A DNA stretch of 37,248 nucleotides from Flavobacterium amniphilum (lineage in GTDB: Bacteria > Bacteroidota > Bacteroidia > Flavobacteriales > Flavobacteriaceae), in contig NZ_JAMLJL010000027.1 of the NCBI RefSeq assembly GCF_023634845.1, forward strand, positions 1 to 37,248, in the 5' to 3' direction. The stretch's first letter is position 1. Every line of letters starts with the position of its first letter. The translations under genes and the position numbers were made by a program. The notes beneath the pieces are model-generated. The model ran no database searches, was not told the DNA's origin, and saw nothing but the letters and a program-made list of their open reading frames with translations. Positions 30,575-37,248 of the stretch are shown here, piece after piece.

Positions 30575-31609
30575 ATGAAAAAAATAATTTTATTCCCGGC
30601 ATTGGTCTTTGCTTTGTTTTCATGCAGTACAGACAATACATCGGAAGAATCGGAACAGCCTAAAAACGTATATGTTTTGGGTTATGAAAAAGAATCAGGT
30701 ATAAATACATTGAAAGTTTGGAAAAATGGTGTTTCTTCAAATATTTCAGATGGTATAAAAACAGCTTTGCCAAGGGATTTGTTCGTTGATGGGGACAATG
30801 TTTATGTTGTAGGTTGTCAGGACGATGCAAGTGGTATAAGACAGGCAGCATTATGGAAGAACGGAGTTAAAACGGCTCTTTCAAATGGTACGGGGCAAAA
30901 TTATGCCAATGGTATTTTTGTCCAAAACAACCAAGTGAATGTTGTGGGTTCGATTAACGGTTTTCAGGAGGCTTCTCATTGGCTGAACGGCAATTATAAT
31001 ACGTTGCCAATTACCTCTACTTTCTCTAAAACAGCAGATAAAGTCCACGGTGATGCGAATAATATCTGCATTGCGGGTGAAATTATAGAATCAGGCAGCA
31101 AGTCAAAAGCAGTGGTTTGGATTAATAATAGTCTTTTTAATTTAACAGATGGTACTACACGTGCTATTCCTCAAAGGGTTTTAATGTCCGGAGGATTTGT
31201 TTATACATTGCTTTACCTGAATAATAAGGCGGTTATTGCTAAAACCAATAGCACTTCGGGAACAACTTTGGTGGAATTGATGACGCAAAATGGTGTAGAT
31301 GCACACCCGACAGATTTTGCCATTACTTCCTCCGGTGATACTTATGTAGTAGGATATGAAGTAATCAATGGTTTTGACACACCATTTTTGTTTAAAAACG
31401 GTATGAGACAAAATTATTTTACGACAGTGCCAACTTCAGTGATTCCGACTTCAATATATATCGATGGTCAGGATGTTTATGTTTCGGGTACGGAAGAAAC
31501 TGTTTCAGGAGTGGATTTAATCCGTGTCTGGAAAAATGGCCAGAACCAAAATGTAAATCTGTCTTCTTCAGCTCAGGACAGGCATGTGACAAGAATTATT
31601 GTAAAGTAA
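30575..31609 (+). CDS. Surface or periplasmic lipoprotein with WKNG propeller-like repeats
   Basis: The 344-residue lipoprotein has a signal peptide with lipobox ALFSC (Cys17). Repeating units of about 45-50 residues follow the form NVYVVG-(x10-15)-A-x-WKNG-x5-L, for example KVWKNG near 49, ALWKNG near 91 and RVWKNG near 329. About six units would form a beta-propeller. I know of no assigned function. It lies between the GG-leader protein and the response regulator and could be a surface receptor or immunity component, but nothing in the sequence proves that. Confidence 0.7.
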   Translation: MKKIILFPALVFALFSCSTDNTSEESEQPKNVYVLGYEKESGINTLKVWKNGVSSNISDGIKTALPRDLFVDGDNVYVVGCQDDASGIRQAALWKNGVKTALSNGTGQNYANGIFVQNNQVNVVGSINGFQEASHWLNGNYNTLPITSTFSKTADKVHGDANNICIAGEIIESGSKSKAVVWINNSLFNLTDGTTRAIPQRVLMSGGFVYTLLYLNNKAVIAKTNSTSGTTLVELMTQNGVDAHPTDFAITSSGDTYVVGYEVINGFDTPFLFKNGMRQNYFTTVPTSVIPTSIYIDGQDVYVSGTEETVSGVDLIRVWKNGQNQNVNLSSSAQDRHVTRIIVK

Positions 31610-31633
31610 ATACTAATTGTTTTATAAGATCAT

Positions 31634-31658
31634 AGCCGTCCCTGTGGCGGCTTTTTTT
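31634..31658 (+). terminator. Terminator after the propeller lipoprotein gene
   Basis: AGCCG (31634-31638) pairs with CGGCT (31648-31652), with inner CC/GG pairs, followed by TTTTTT. The T run ends in the -7 element of the response regulator gene. Confidence 0.75.
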
Positions 31659-31665
31659 ACTTTTG
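31658..31665 (+). promoter_or_regulatory. -7 element TACTTTTG of the response regulator
   Basis: A perfect TAnnTTTG ending 4 nt before the ATG at 31670. If used, the mRNA would begin at or next to the start codon. Confidence 0.5.
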
Positions 31666-31669
31666 CAAT

Positions 31670-32272
31670 ATGATGAAAGTGGTATTAATAGAGGATTACG
31701 AAATCTTACGTAAATCCCTTAAAGAAATTGTGAATCAGGAAGAAGGTTATGAAGTTGTGGGTGATTTCGATTCCTATGAGTCAGCTTTGCCTAAAATGAA
31801 AGAGTTGCAGCCGGATATTGTCCTGACCGATATTACGTTGCCGGGAATCAGCGGTATTGAAGGGATTAAACAACTAAAGCAGTTGTTGTCCCAAGTGGCA
31901 ATTATTGTTGTATCGGTTCATGAAAATTCCCAATACGTTTTTGATGCTTTGTGTGCCGGTGCTGTAGGATACCTGACTAAAAATTCCGGTAAACAGAAAG
32001 TGGTGGATGCATTGAATCAGTTAAGACAGGGTGGGGCGCCCATGAGTGTGAATATTGCACGCATGGTGGTGGAATCTTTCCAGCAAAAAACACATAACGA
32101 CTTAACCCAAAGGGAAAATGAGGTGTTGGATTTATTGTCCAAAGGGAAAAGTTATGCATCGATAGCGGATGAGCTTTGTTTAAGTGTGAATACCATTAAA
32201 ACACACGTAAAAAATATATATGAAAAGCTTCAGGTGAGCAGTAGGGAGGAATTGATAAATAAAAGATTTTAA
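31670..32272 (+). CDS. NarL/LuxR-family response regulator
   Basis: The 200-residue regulator has a receiver domain with the acidic pair Glu8-Asp9, phosphoacceptor Asp54 in LTDITLPG, Ser in VVSVHEN and Lys in YLTKNS, then a LuxR helix-turn-helix (about 140-195, LTQRENEVLDLLSKGKS and NTIKTHVKNIYEKL). Its class matches the HisKA_3 kinase at 24735, the only kinase in the window, though five genes lie between. A second ATG three bases downstream is equally possible. The stop overlaps the next start codon (TAATG). Confidence 0.92.
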   Translation: MMKVVLIEDYEILRKSLKEIVNQEEGYEVVGDFDSYESALPKMKELQPDIVLTDITLPGISGIEGIKQLKQLLSQVAIIVVSVHENSQYVFDALCAGAVGYLTKNSGKQKVVDALNQLRQGGAPMSVNIARMVVESFQQKTHNDLTQRENEVLDLLSKGKSYASIADELCLSVNTIKTHVKNIYEKLQVSSREELINKRF

Positions 32273-32829
32273 TGAATAAGTGTTTTTTAGTTTTAGGATT
32301 GTTGATGAGTCTTGTGGGTTTTGCGCAGGATATTGATGGTGACGGATTTTTGAATAATATGGATAACTGCCCAACTGTTTCTAATCCTGATCAAATGGAT
32401 CAGGATGCTGACGGACGTGGAGATGTTTGCGATAACTGCCGTTATATGGCTAATTTTTCGCAAATGGATTCAGATGGTGACGGGATAGGGGACGTGTGTG
32501 ATAATTGTCCGTATGTTCATAATGTAAATCAGGCAGATATCAATGGCAACGGAATAGGCGATGTATGTGATCCCGCCCTGAATACCGGCGATTTTGACTA
32601 TGATTCGGTAAAGGTATATGTAATGAAAAATAATTCCGGGGTCGAATTAATTTTAACTTCTAAAGAGCTGGCCGATTTTGTCCGGATTTATGATCTTAAG
32701 GGAAGATTGATCCGGTCGTTTATAAATCCTACACAAAACCGCATGAATCTAGAGGAATTTACGGAAGGAATTTATATAGTAAGAGTGGGTGTGAAGGATA
32801 AACAATACATCAGGAAAATTAAATTGTAA
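32272..32829 (+). CDS. Thrombospondin type 3 repeat protein with T9SS sorting tail
   Basis: The 185-residue secreted protein has a signal peptide (1-18), then calcium-binding thrombospondin type 3 repeats at about 20-102 (DIDGDGF, DNCPTVSNPDQMDQDADG, DVCDNC, DSDGDGIGDVCDNCP, DINGNGIGDVCDP), then a short C-terminal type A sorting domain (VRIYDLKGRLIRSF, EGIYIVRV). Its start codon overlaps the response regulator stop by one base, so the two are coupled. A calcium-stabilised stalk or linker on the cell surface is the usual view of such repeats. Confidence 0.87.
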   Translation: MNKCFLVLGLLMSLVGFAQDIDGDGFLNNMDNCPTVSNPDQMDQDADGRGDVCDNCRYMANFSQMDSDGDGIGDVCDNCPYVHNVNQADINGNGIGDVCDPALNTGDFDYDSVKVYVMKNNSGVELILTSKELADFVRIYDLKGRLIRSFINPTQNRMNLEEFTEGIYIVRVGVKDKQYIRKIKL

Positions 32830-32832
32830 AGG

Positions 32833-32857
32833 AAGAGATCGGAAGGTCTCTTTTTTT
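32833..32857 (+). terminator. Terminator closing the accessory cluster
   Basis: AAGAGATC pairs with GGTCTCTT (one G-T pair) around a GGAA tetraloop, followed by a T run. It separates the cluster from the convergent trmN6 gene, whose stop is at 32859. Confidence 0.85.
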
Positions 32858-32858
32858 G

Positions 32859-33563
32859 TTACATCTTTAAATAGAAATCCTTTGTCAGTGCGATATATTC
32901 CGGAGTATAATCATGGCGCCCCACTTCAATGACCAATTCGTCAATTACTGCGGGTTGTTCAATTCTTGTAAAGGCCATCAGGCTTCGTTTGATTTCTGTA
33001 GTCGGTGTTCCTTTTACCCGGGTGATTTTCAATGGAAATAAGGATCTGGCTTTGGTTAATTTCAATATTTTTTCTTCTTCTTTGAAAGGAACAATCAGGG
33101 AGAAAATTCCATTGTCAGATAAGAAAAAATCAGCAGCTTCTACTAATTCTTCAAAGGGTAATGAATCTTCAAAACGGGCATTGTCACGCTGTTCGTCACC
33201 CGATTTGTATTCATCGGTATAGAAGGGAGGATTGGAAACAATCAAATCAAATTCTTCTTCAACTTCTTCCACAAATTCATCCAATCCGGCATGATAGCAA
33301 TATAAACGGTCATTCCATGGTGAATTTTCAAAATTATCCGTAGCCTGTTCATAAGCGTCATCATCAATTTCAATGGCGTCGATTTGTTCGGCATGGGTTC
33401 TTTGGGCAAGCATCAAAGCGATTAGTCCGGTTCCTGTTCCGATGTCCAGTATGTTATAGGGGTTGTTGATAACTGGTGTCCAGGCGCCTAGCAATACACC
33501 ATCGGTGCCCACTTTCATGGCGCAACGGTCTTGTTCTATTTTGAATTGTTTGAATTGAAACAT
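32859..33563 (-). CDS. trmN6: tRNA1(Val) (adenine37-N6)-methyltransferase
   Basis: The 234-residue class I methyltransferase has the SAM-binding motif LDIGTGTGLIALMLAQR (about 41-57) and the N6-adenine motif NPPF (about 110). The N-terminal FQFKQFKIEQDRCAMKVGTDGVLLGAW segment is diagnostic of the TrmN6/YfiC group, which modifies A37 next to the anticodon. It follows rimM and rpsP on the same strand with a 13-nt gap, so it belongs to a translation-related operon. Confidence 0.88.
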   Translation of the reverse strand: MFQFKQFKIEQDRCAMKVGTDGVLLGAWTPVINNPYNILDIGTGTGLIALMLAQRTHAEQIDAIEIDDDAYEQATDNFENSPWNDRLYCYHAGLDEFVEEVEEEFDLIVSNPPFYTDEYKSGDEQRDNARFEDSLPFEELVEAADFFLSDNGIFSLIVPFKEEEKILKLTKARSLFPLKITRVKGTPTTEIKRSLMAFTRIEQPAVIDELVIEVGRHDYTPEYIALTKDFYLKM

Positions 33564-33576
33564 GGTGATTTGGAAT

Positions 33577-34104
33577 TTATCCCAAATAAAGATCCACCAA
33601 TCCTTCTGGAGTATTCAAAGTAATCGATTTGTTTGTTCGGTTCACTTCAACTATGAAATCATCAATCATGGGAACTAAAATTTCAATGCCATCCTTGTCG
33701 ATTTCGAATAAAGGCTGCGCTGCACTGTCATTGATGGCAACAATTTTACCAATATTTCCTAATCTCTGGTCAATAACATCGAAGCCAATCACCTCGTGGT
33801 AATAAAATTTGTTACCCTCAAGTTTTGGTAACATGGTTAAAGGAAGGTAGACTTCGCAGCCAATTAATTTGTCTGCTTCTTCTTCACTGTCTACATCTTC
33901 GAAACGTACTTTAAGGAAATCGCCCTTATGGAGTTGGCCATTTTCAATAAAAAATGGAACCAGATTTTTGTTGAATTCAACAAAAACTGATTCCAAATCT
34001 TCATACATTTCAGGTTCATCCGTATCCAAATAGATAAGGACTTCACCTTTGAAACTAAATTTTTTAGCGATTTTACCTAAATAGAAACAATCGTCTTTAC
34101 GCAT
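33577..34104 (-). CDS. rimM: Ribosome maturation factor RimM
   Basis: The 175-residue protein has the N-terminal RimM barrel (KDDCFYLGKIAKKFSFKGEV) and the C-terminal PRC-barrel part (KFYYHEVIGFDVID, then LFEIDKDGIEILVPM). It helps assemble the 30S head. Next to rpsP, the usual arrangement across bacteria. Length is normal. Confidence 0.93.
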   Translation of the reverse strand: MRKDDCFYLGKIAKKFSFKGEVLIYLDTDEPEMYEDLESVFVEFNKNLVPFFIENGQLHKGDFLKVRFEDVDSEEEADKLIGCEVYLPLTMLPKLEGNKFYYHEVIGFDVIDQRLGNIGKIVAINDSAAQPLFEIDKDGIEILVPMIDDFIVEVNRTNKSITLNTPEGLVDLYLG

Positions 34105-34119
34105 TACCGCCAGTTATAA

Positions 34120-34677
34120 TTAAGCTTCAGTTTCTTCGTTGTTGTTTTCTTCAACTGCAGGAGCTTCTTCAGCAGCAGCTTCTACAACTTCTTCAGCAAC
34201 TTCTTCGCTAGCTTCAGCAGCTTTTAACGCTTCAGCTTGTGCAGCAGCACGCTTATCGTTAGCAGCTTTTTCAGCTTTTAACGCTTCAGCTTTAGCATCA
34301 GCTTTAGATTTAGCTAATCCGTCTTTCTTAGCAGTTACTTTTCCAGCTTTCTCGTCTAACCAAGCGTTGAATTTAGCTTCAGCTTGCTCAGGAGTTAAAG
34401 CACCTTTACGTACTCCGCCTTCTAAGTGGTGTTTTAATAAAGCACCTTTGTAAGAAAGGATTGCTCTTGCAGTGTCAGTAGGCTGAGCACCGTTGAATAA
34501 CCATGTAACCGCTTGATCAACATTCAAGTCGATAGTTGCAGGGTTAGTGTTTGGATTGTAAGTTCCGATTTTCTCTAAGAATCTACCATCTCTTTTTGAT
34601 CTAGCATCAGCTGCTACGATCCAGTAAAAAGGTTTCCCTTTTTTTCCGTGTCTTTGTAATCTGATTTTTACTGACAT
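34120..34677 (-). CDS. rpsP: 30S ribosomal protein S16
   Basis: The first 85-90 residues are canonical S16 (MSVKIRLQRHGKKGKPFYWI, DGRFLEKIGTYNP). The remaining 95 or so form a Lys/Ala- then Glu/Ala-rich low-complexity tail with an acidic C-terminus, making the protein 185 residues, about twice the E. coli length; long tails are normal in Flavobacteriia. It leads the rpsP-rimM-trmN6 operon with a consensus promoter. Confidence 0.95.
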   Translation of the reverse strand: MSVKIRLQRHGKKGKPFYWIVAADARSKRDGRFLEKIGTYNPNTNPATIDLNVDQAVTWLFNGAQPTDTARAILSYKGALLKHHLEGGVRKGALTPEQAEAKFNAWLDEKAGKVTAKKDGLAKSKADAKAEALKAEKAANDKRAAAQAEALKAAEASEEVAEEVVEAAAEEAPAVEENNNEETEA

Positions 34678-34725
34678 AATCTTTATTGATTAATTTGAGG
34701 TACTCGACCTCGTTATTTAAGGGTG

Positions 34726-34753
34726 CAAATATAGTCAAAATTTTCATTCGCAA
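34726..34753 (-). promoter_or_regulatory. Promoter of rpsP operon (TTG-N17-TATATTTG)
   Basis: On the minus strand TTG (34753-34751), 17 nt, TATATTTG (34733-34726): a full consensus promoter. The leader to the rpsP ATG is about 42 nt and contains GAGGTCGAGTACCTC, a hairpin that might serve autoregulation. Confidence 0.75.
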
Positions 34754-34815
34754 GATATTTTGTATCAATTGAATAAAATATTTAAAGGAATTCTGTTTTC
34801 AAAACCTGAAAAGTA

Positions 34816-34823
34816 TATTTTTG
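34816..34823 (+). promoter_or_regulatory. -7 element TATTTTTG of the lipoprotein gene
   Basis: A perfect TAnnTTTG 21 nt before the ATG at 34845, divergent from the rpsP promoter; no TTG at the expected distance. Confidence 0.5.
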
Positions 34824-34844
34824 TAAACCACAAATACATCTATT

Positions 34845-35531
34845 ATGAAGAAAATTATACTTATGTTATCTTTTGCAACTGCCTTGATTTCTTGTCAAAG
34901 CGAAGTTGAATTCAATGACCCGGCTTTTCAGGGAAGGGTTAATAACGAAATTTGGAAAGCAAATATTAAATCGGCCAAAATTGAAGGCGGACAGTTAGTA
35001 CTTGAGGGAACATCTACCCAGTACAATATGATTTTAAGAACGGCTTCTGCTAATGTCGGGACTTATTATTTAGGTACAACCGATCAGTCAAGTAAGGCAA
35101 CATTTGACCCAATCAGCAATACAGACAGCAGATTGTATACTACCGGGATTAATACAGCAGCTGCTTATGAAGCTATACTCATTAATGGAGGAAGTGGCTA
35201 TGTTACTTCAGGAATAGTGTCTGTTTCAGGCGGAACGGGATCAGGATTAAAATTGAATATTGAGGCTAATGCAAGCGGATTGGTTACAAAAGCAACAATC
35301 AATACACCGGGGTCAGATTACAAACCGGGAGACGTTGTAACAATCAATGGCGGAAATAATAACGCTAAGGTTTTTATTAAAACGGTTGCCAACAGTAACG
35401 GACAGATTATGATTACTAAAAATGCCGACGGACTTGTTTCAGGAAAATTTAAATTTACGGCTTATGATGCTGCTACAAGAGAGGTAGTTTCATGCAAAGA
35501 CGGCGTTTTTTACAATTTGCCAATTCAATAA
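34845..35531 (+). CDS. Lipoprotein, DUF6252-like, with inserted glycine-rich repeats
   Basis: The 228-residue lipoprotein has a signal peptide and lipobox ALISC (Cys17). An N-terminal VNNEIWKANIKSAKI and a C-terminal VSGKFKFTAYDAAT segment are typical of DUF6252 proteins of Bacteroidota. Between them (about 110-185) lies a Gly-rich insertion with NGGSGY, SGGTGSGLKLNIEA and GSDYKPGDVVTINGG, a motif known from phage-tail and surface proteins. Function unknown; the family call is by resemblance. Confidence 0.65.
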   Translation: MKKIILMLSFATALISCQSEVEFNDPAFQGRVNNEIWKANIKSAKIEGGQLVLEGTSTQYNMILRTASANVGTYYLGTTDQSSKATFDPISNTDSRLYTTGINTAAAYEAILINGGSGYVTSGIVSVSGGTGSGLKLNIEANASGLVTKATINTPGSDYKPGDVVTINGGNNNAKVFIKTVANSNGQIMITKNADGLVSGKFKFTAYDAATREVVSCKDGVFYNLPIQ

Positions 35532-35549
35532 AAACCTGAATCTTATATA

Positions 35550-35589
35550 AAAAAAGGAAGCCATTCATAAGAGTGACTTCCTTTTTTTT
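35550..35589. terminator. Terminator after the lipoprotein gene
   Basis: AAAAAAGGAAG (35550-35560) pairs with CTTCCTTTTTT (35577-35587), with A/T runs on both sides. Confidence 0.85.
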
Positions 35590-35633
35590 TAAATAAAAAC
35601 TTTAATATCCAGTTAATTACGGATTTAATAGTC

Positions 35634-35641
35634 TACCTTTG
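35634..35641 (+). promoter_or_regulatory. -7 element TACCTTTG of the RNA-binding protein gene
   Basis: A perfect TAnnTTTG 22 nt before the ATG at 35664. Confidence 0.55.
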
Positions 35642-35663
35642 ACAAAATTTATAAATTTTATAT

Positions 35664-36011
35664 ATGAATATTTTTGTAGGTAGTTTGCCGTTTTCAATTG
35701 ACGAGGCCGACTTAAGAGACTCTTTCGGAGTGTATGGTGAAGTAACTTCAGTAAAAATCATTACAGATAAATTTACAGGAAGAAGTAAAGGTTTCGGATT
35801 TGTTGAGATGTCAAACGATGATGAGGCTTTAAAAGCAATCGAAGAGCTAAACGGTGCCAGTGTACAAGGACGTACGATTGTGGTAAACAAATCGGAGCCG
35901 AAACCGGAAGGCGAAAGAAGAAGCTTCAGTAACAACCGTTCAGGCGGAAGTTATGGAAACAACCGCGGTGGTGGAAACTACGGTGGAGGTAACAATAGAG
36001 GAAGATACTAA
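35664..36011 (+). CDS. RRM-type RNA-binding protein with glycine-rich tail
   Basis: The 115-residue protein has one RNA recognition motif (1-80) with RNP2 NIFVGSLPF and RNP1 KGFGFVEM, then a Gly/Asn/Arg-rich tail (SGGSYGNNRGGGNYGGGNN). Such short RRM proteins are abundant in Bacteroidota and cyanobacteria, often cold-inducible, and have been linked to post-transcriptional control. Length and architecture are typical. Confidence 0.92.
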   Translation: MNIFVGSLPFSIDEADLRDSFGVYGEVTSVKIITDKFTGRSKGFGFVEMSNDDEALKAIEELNGASVQGRTIVVNKSEPKPEGERRSFSNNRSGGSYGNNRGGGNYGGGNNRGRY

Positions 36012-36036
36012 GAAGTTATTTTTATAGCATTGTTTG

Positions 36037-36064
36037 AAAACCATCTCAATTGAGATGGTTTTTT
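36037..36064. terminator. Bidirectional terminator between convergent genes
   Basis: AAAACCATCTC pairs perfectly with GAGATGGTTTT around AATT, followed by TT. It overlaps the 3' end of the convergent gene (stop at 36046). Confidence 0.88.
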
Positions 36065-36759
36065 ATTGAAGGCAACTTTTTTGTCTTATTCTTTTTTTTT
36101 AAAAGACGGTAAAAGAAAACGTACATTTTGCTTTTTCGGCACTGAAGATAATAACCGCCTCTTTCTGTTTTATAACAGCCCACTTTAAGCTTGTTGAAAA
36201 AGGTATTGAAACTACGTCCCAGTCCCAGATTTCTTTTCAGTTCAGCATAAAAGTCCATAAGATTGGTAGCTGCCTGAAGATCGGTTTGCCTGCTTGGGTT
36301 GGAATAGTTTTTTTCCTGATATTCCCCATTCAGGTTCTGTTCGGTCATATATGAATATCCGTCCAAAAATTCCCGATTCCAGCCGGGAACTGATTTTCCG
36401 TCGGGTAAGTCGGATATTTTGTATGCATTCATGATTTCAAAAGCACAGATTACCTTCTCTTCCGGTAATTCGTTAATCTGAAAATACATAGTATAGGGTT
36501 GGGCAGATTTTCCTTTTTGTGAATAAGGATCAACCGGTTGTTCTTCAGCAATATTGATTATACGGCCTGTATAAACCAACTCAGCTGATTGTTCTATTTC
36601 GATGATTTGGCCGTCAATCCAGAACCGGAAACTGATTCCTGTTTTTTTTGACTTGAGGTCTTCAACCTGGAAATTCTTTGTTTTTTCAATTTTTTGTGCA
36701 AAAACAATTCCCGAAGTTAGAATTAAAAGGATTGTGAATAAGCATTTATATTGTTGCAT
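36046..36759 (-). CDS. Secreted protein of unknown function
   Basis: I do not recognise this 237-residue protein. It starts MQQYKCLFTILLILTSGIVF, a signal peptide ending about AQK; an in-frame ATG 45 nt upstream would bury that signal and is rejected. The mature part is mixed, with Trp- and Tyr-containing strands early (ISFRFWIDGQIIEIEQ) and a basic C-terminal region (YFYRLLKKKNKTKKL-like) with two Cys near GCYKTERGGYYLQC. It is single-gene, with its 3' end inside the shared terminator. A periplasmic or exported role is all that can be said. The 115 nt to the next gene hold nothing visible. Confidence 0.6.
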   Translation of the reverse strand: MQQYKCLFTILLILTSGIVFAQKIEKTKNFQVEDLKSKKTGISFRFWIDGQIIEIEQSAELVYTGRIINIAEEQPVDPYSQKGKSAQPYTMYFQINELPEEKVICAFEIMNAYKISDLPDGKSVPGWNREFLDGYSYMTEQNLNGEYQEKNYSNPSRQTDLQAATNLMDFYAELKRNLGLGRSFNTFFNKLKVGCYKTERGGYYLQCRKSKMYVFFYRLLKKKNKTKKLPSIKNHLN

Positions 36760-36874
36760 GATAGGGTGTTTAATGCTTTTCTGATTTTTACAGAGGCATT
36801 TCATCTGGTAAGAGTGTCAACAGAAAGAAAAGGTTGGGAGGGAAGTAAAGAAACTTCTGAATTCAAAATACCGG

Positions 36875-37248
36875 TTAGCCTTTCTTCAAAATTCCCTTTT
36901 CCACACTTTCATTAATTAAACCCTCGGCATACTTCCAAATCGAAGACGAGCCGTCAGCAATCGCTTTTTTCTTCCCGTAAACTTTTTCATAGGGAACATT
37001 GAATTCAGCCCAGGTTCCGCCGTTATTTGAAACGTTTTGCAATAAAGGCTCAAAGCGGTCCATTGTGCGTGCAAATTTTGCCTCATCGGTTTCACCGTCT
37101 TCAAATTCTTTCCAGACGGCAATAAATTCTGCCGCCTGTTCTTCCGGCAATAACCCGAAAATGCGTTTCGCCGCCATAAGCTCTTCTTCTGTATTGCTGT
37201 GGTTCTTCGCAGTATCGTAAATAAAAGTGTCGCCGGCATCAATTTCGA
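36875..37248 (-). CDS. HD-domain phosphohydrolase, C-terminal part (gene continues beyond the window)
   Basis: The frame is open from the right edge to the stop at 36875; 124 codons are visible and the 5' end is missing. The sequence EIDAGDTFIYD near the edge, then LPEEQAAEFIAVWKEFEDG and the C-terminal NNGGTWAEFNVPYEKVYGKK are characteristic of HD hydrolases of the YfbR-like 5'-deoxynucleotidase group. The HD metal ligands themselves mostly lie outside the window, so the substrate cannot be judged. An internal ATG at 37177 is not the start. Confidence 0.82.
   Translation of the reverse strand, partial: EIDAGDTFIYDTAKNHSNTEEELMAAKRIFGLLPEEQAAEFIAVWKEFEDGETDEAKFARTMDRFEPLLQNVSNNGGTWAEFNVPYEKVYGKKKAIADGSSSIWKYAEGLINESVEKGILKKG

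Noticed and set aside
34120..34390. Extended S16 tail as a novelty
   Set aside because: Long Ala/Glu/Lys-rich C-terminal tails on S16 are usual in Flavobacteriia.
34139..34453. 104-codon Ala/Ser-rich frame antisense to rpsP
   Set aside because: It is the complement of the Ala/Glu/Lys-rich tail of S16, which keeps the opposite frame free of stops.
36916..37242. 108-codon frame overlapping the HD-domain gene
   Set aside because: It is an alternate-frame shadow; the HD frame has recognisable motifs up to the window edge.

Overview
The window looks like a chromosomal piece of a Flavobacteriaceae bacterium, most likely Flavobacterium or a close relative. The base composition is AT-rich. Many genes are preceded by the Bacteroidota -7 element TAnnTTTG, sometimes with TTG 17-22 nt upstream, rather than by strong Shine-Dalgarno sites. 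Type IX secretion (T9SS) sorting tails occur, and S16 carries the long acidic tail usual in Flavobacteriia. I see no tRNA, rRNA, CRISPR array or intact insertion sequence.

Layout. (1) 1-535: no convincing gene; terminators and a pair of TGTGGCAA palindromes. (2) 536-6495, minus: heavy-metal efflux operon (Cys/His-rich small protein, CzcA-type RND pump fused to a TolC-like channel, lipoprotein adaptor). (3) 6555-7852: the palindrome pair again, then a very AT-rich Abi_2/AbiF-like HEPN gene followed by a predicted structured small RNA with its own promoter and terminator. (4) 7939-13288, minus: umuC-umuD, a metallophosphoesterase, a DUF3050 protein, a DinB-fold protein and a glutaryl-CoA dehydrogenase. 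(5) 13655-32829: the accessory core of the window. (6) 32859-37248: housekeeping trmN6-rimM-rpsP, a lipoprotein, an RRM protein, a secreted hypothetical and a partial HD-domain gene.

The accessory core is a multi-peptide double-glycine-leader system. Two paralogous membrane proteins, each a degenerate C39-like domain plus VKOR plus thioredoxin, are followed by four and three small peptides. All seven peptides share the leader MLKNI-L--G---L---EQK-I-GG, and every mature core has an even number of cysteines (4,6,4,4 and 4,4,4). Four of them are below or near usual gene-calling limits. Between each VKOR gene and its first peptide lies an 88% identical, non-coding 64-nt element with two hairpins whose differences mostly preserve pairing. 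A membrane-anchored TPR/AraC regulator sits between the modules. Downstream are a C39 peptidase ABC exporter, its HlyD partner and a large periplasmic-propeller histidine kinase. The presumed partner response regulator is 4 kb away, separated by secreted or surface proteins and a further, cysteine-free GG-leader protein ending in an HExxH motif.

Proposed working: the VKOR-thioredoxin proteins form disulfides in the peptides, the C39 transporter removes the leader and exports them with the HlyD protein, and the AraC-type and two-component regulators control expression. Antibacterial activity, the outer-membrane exit channel and the receptor are not shown by the sequence.
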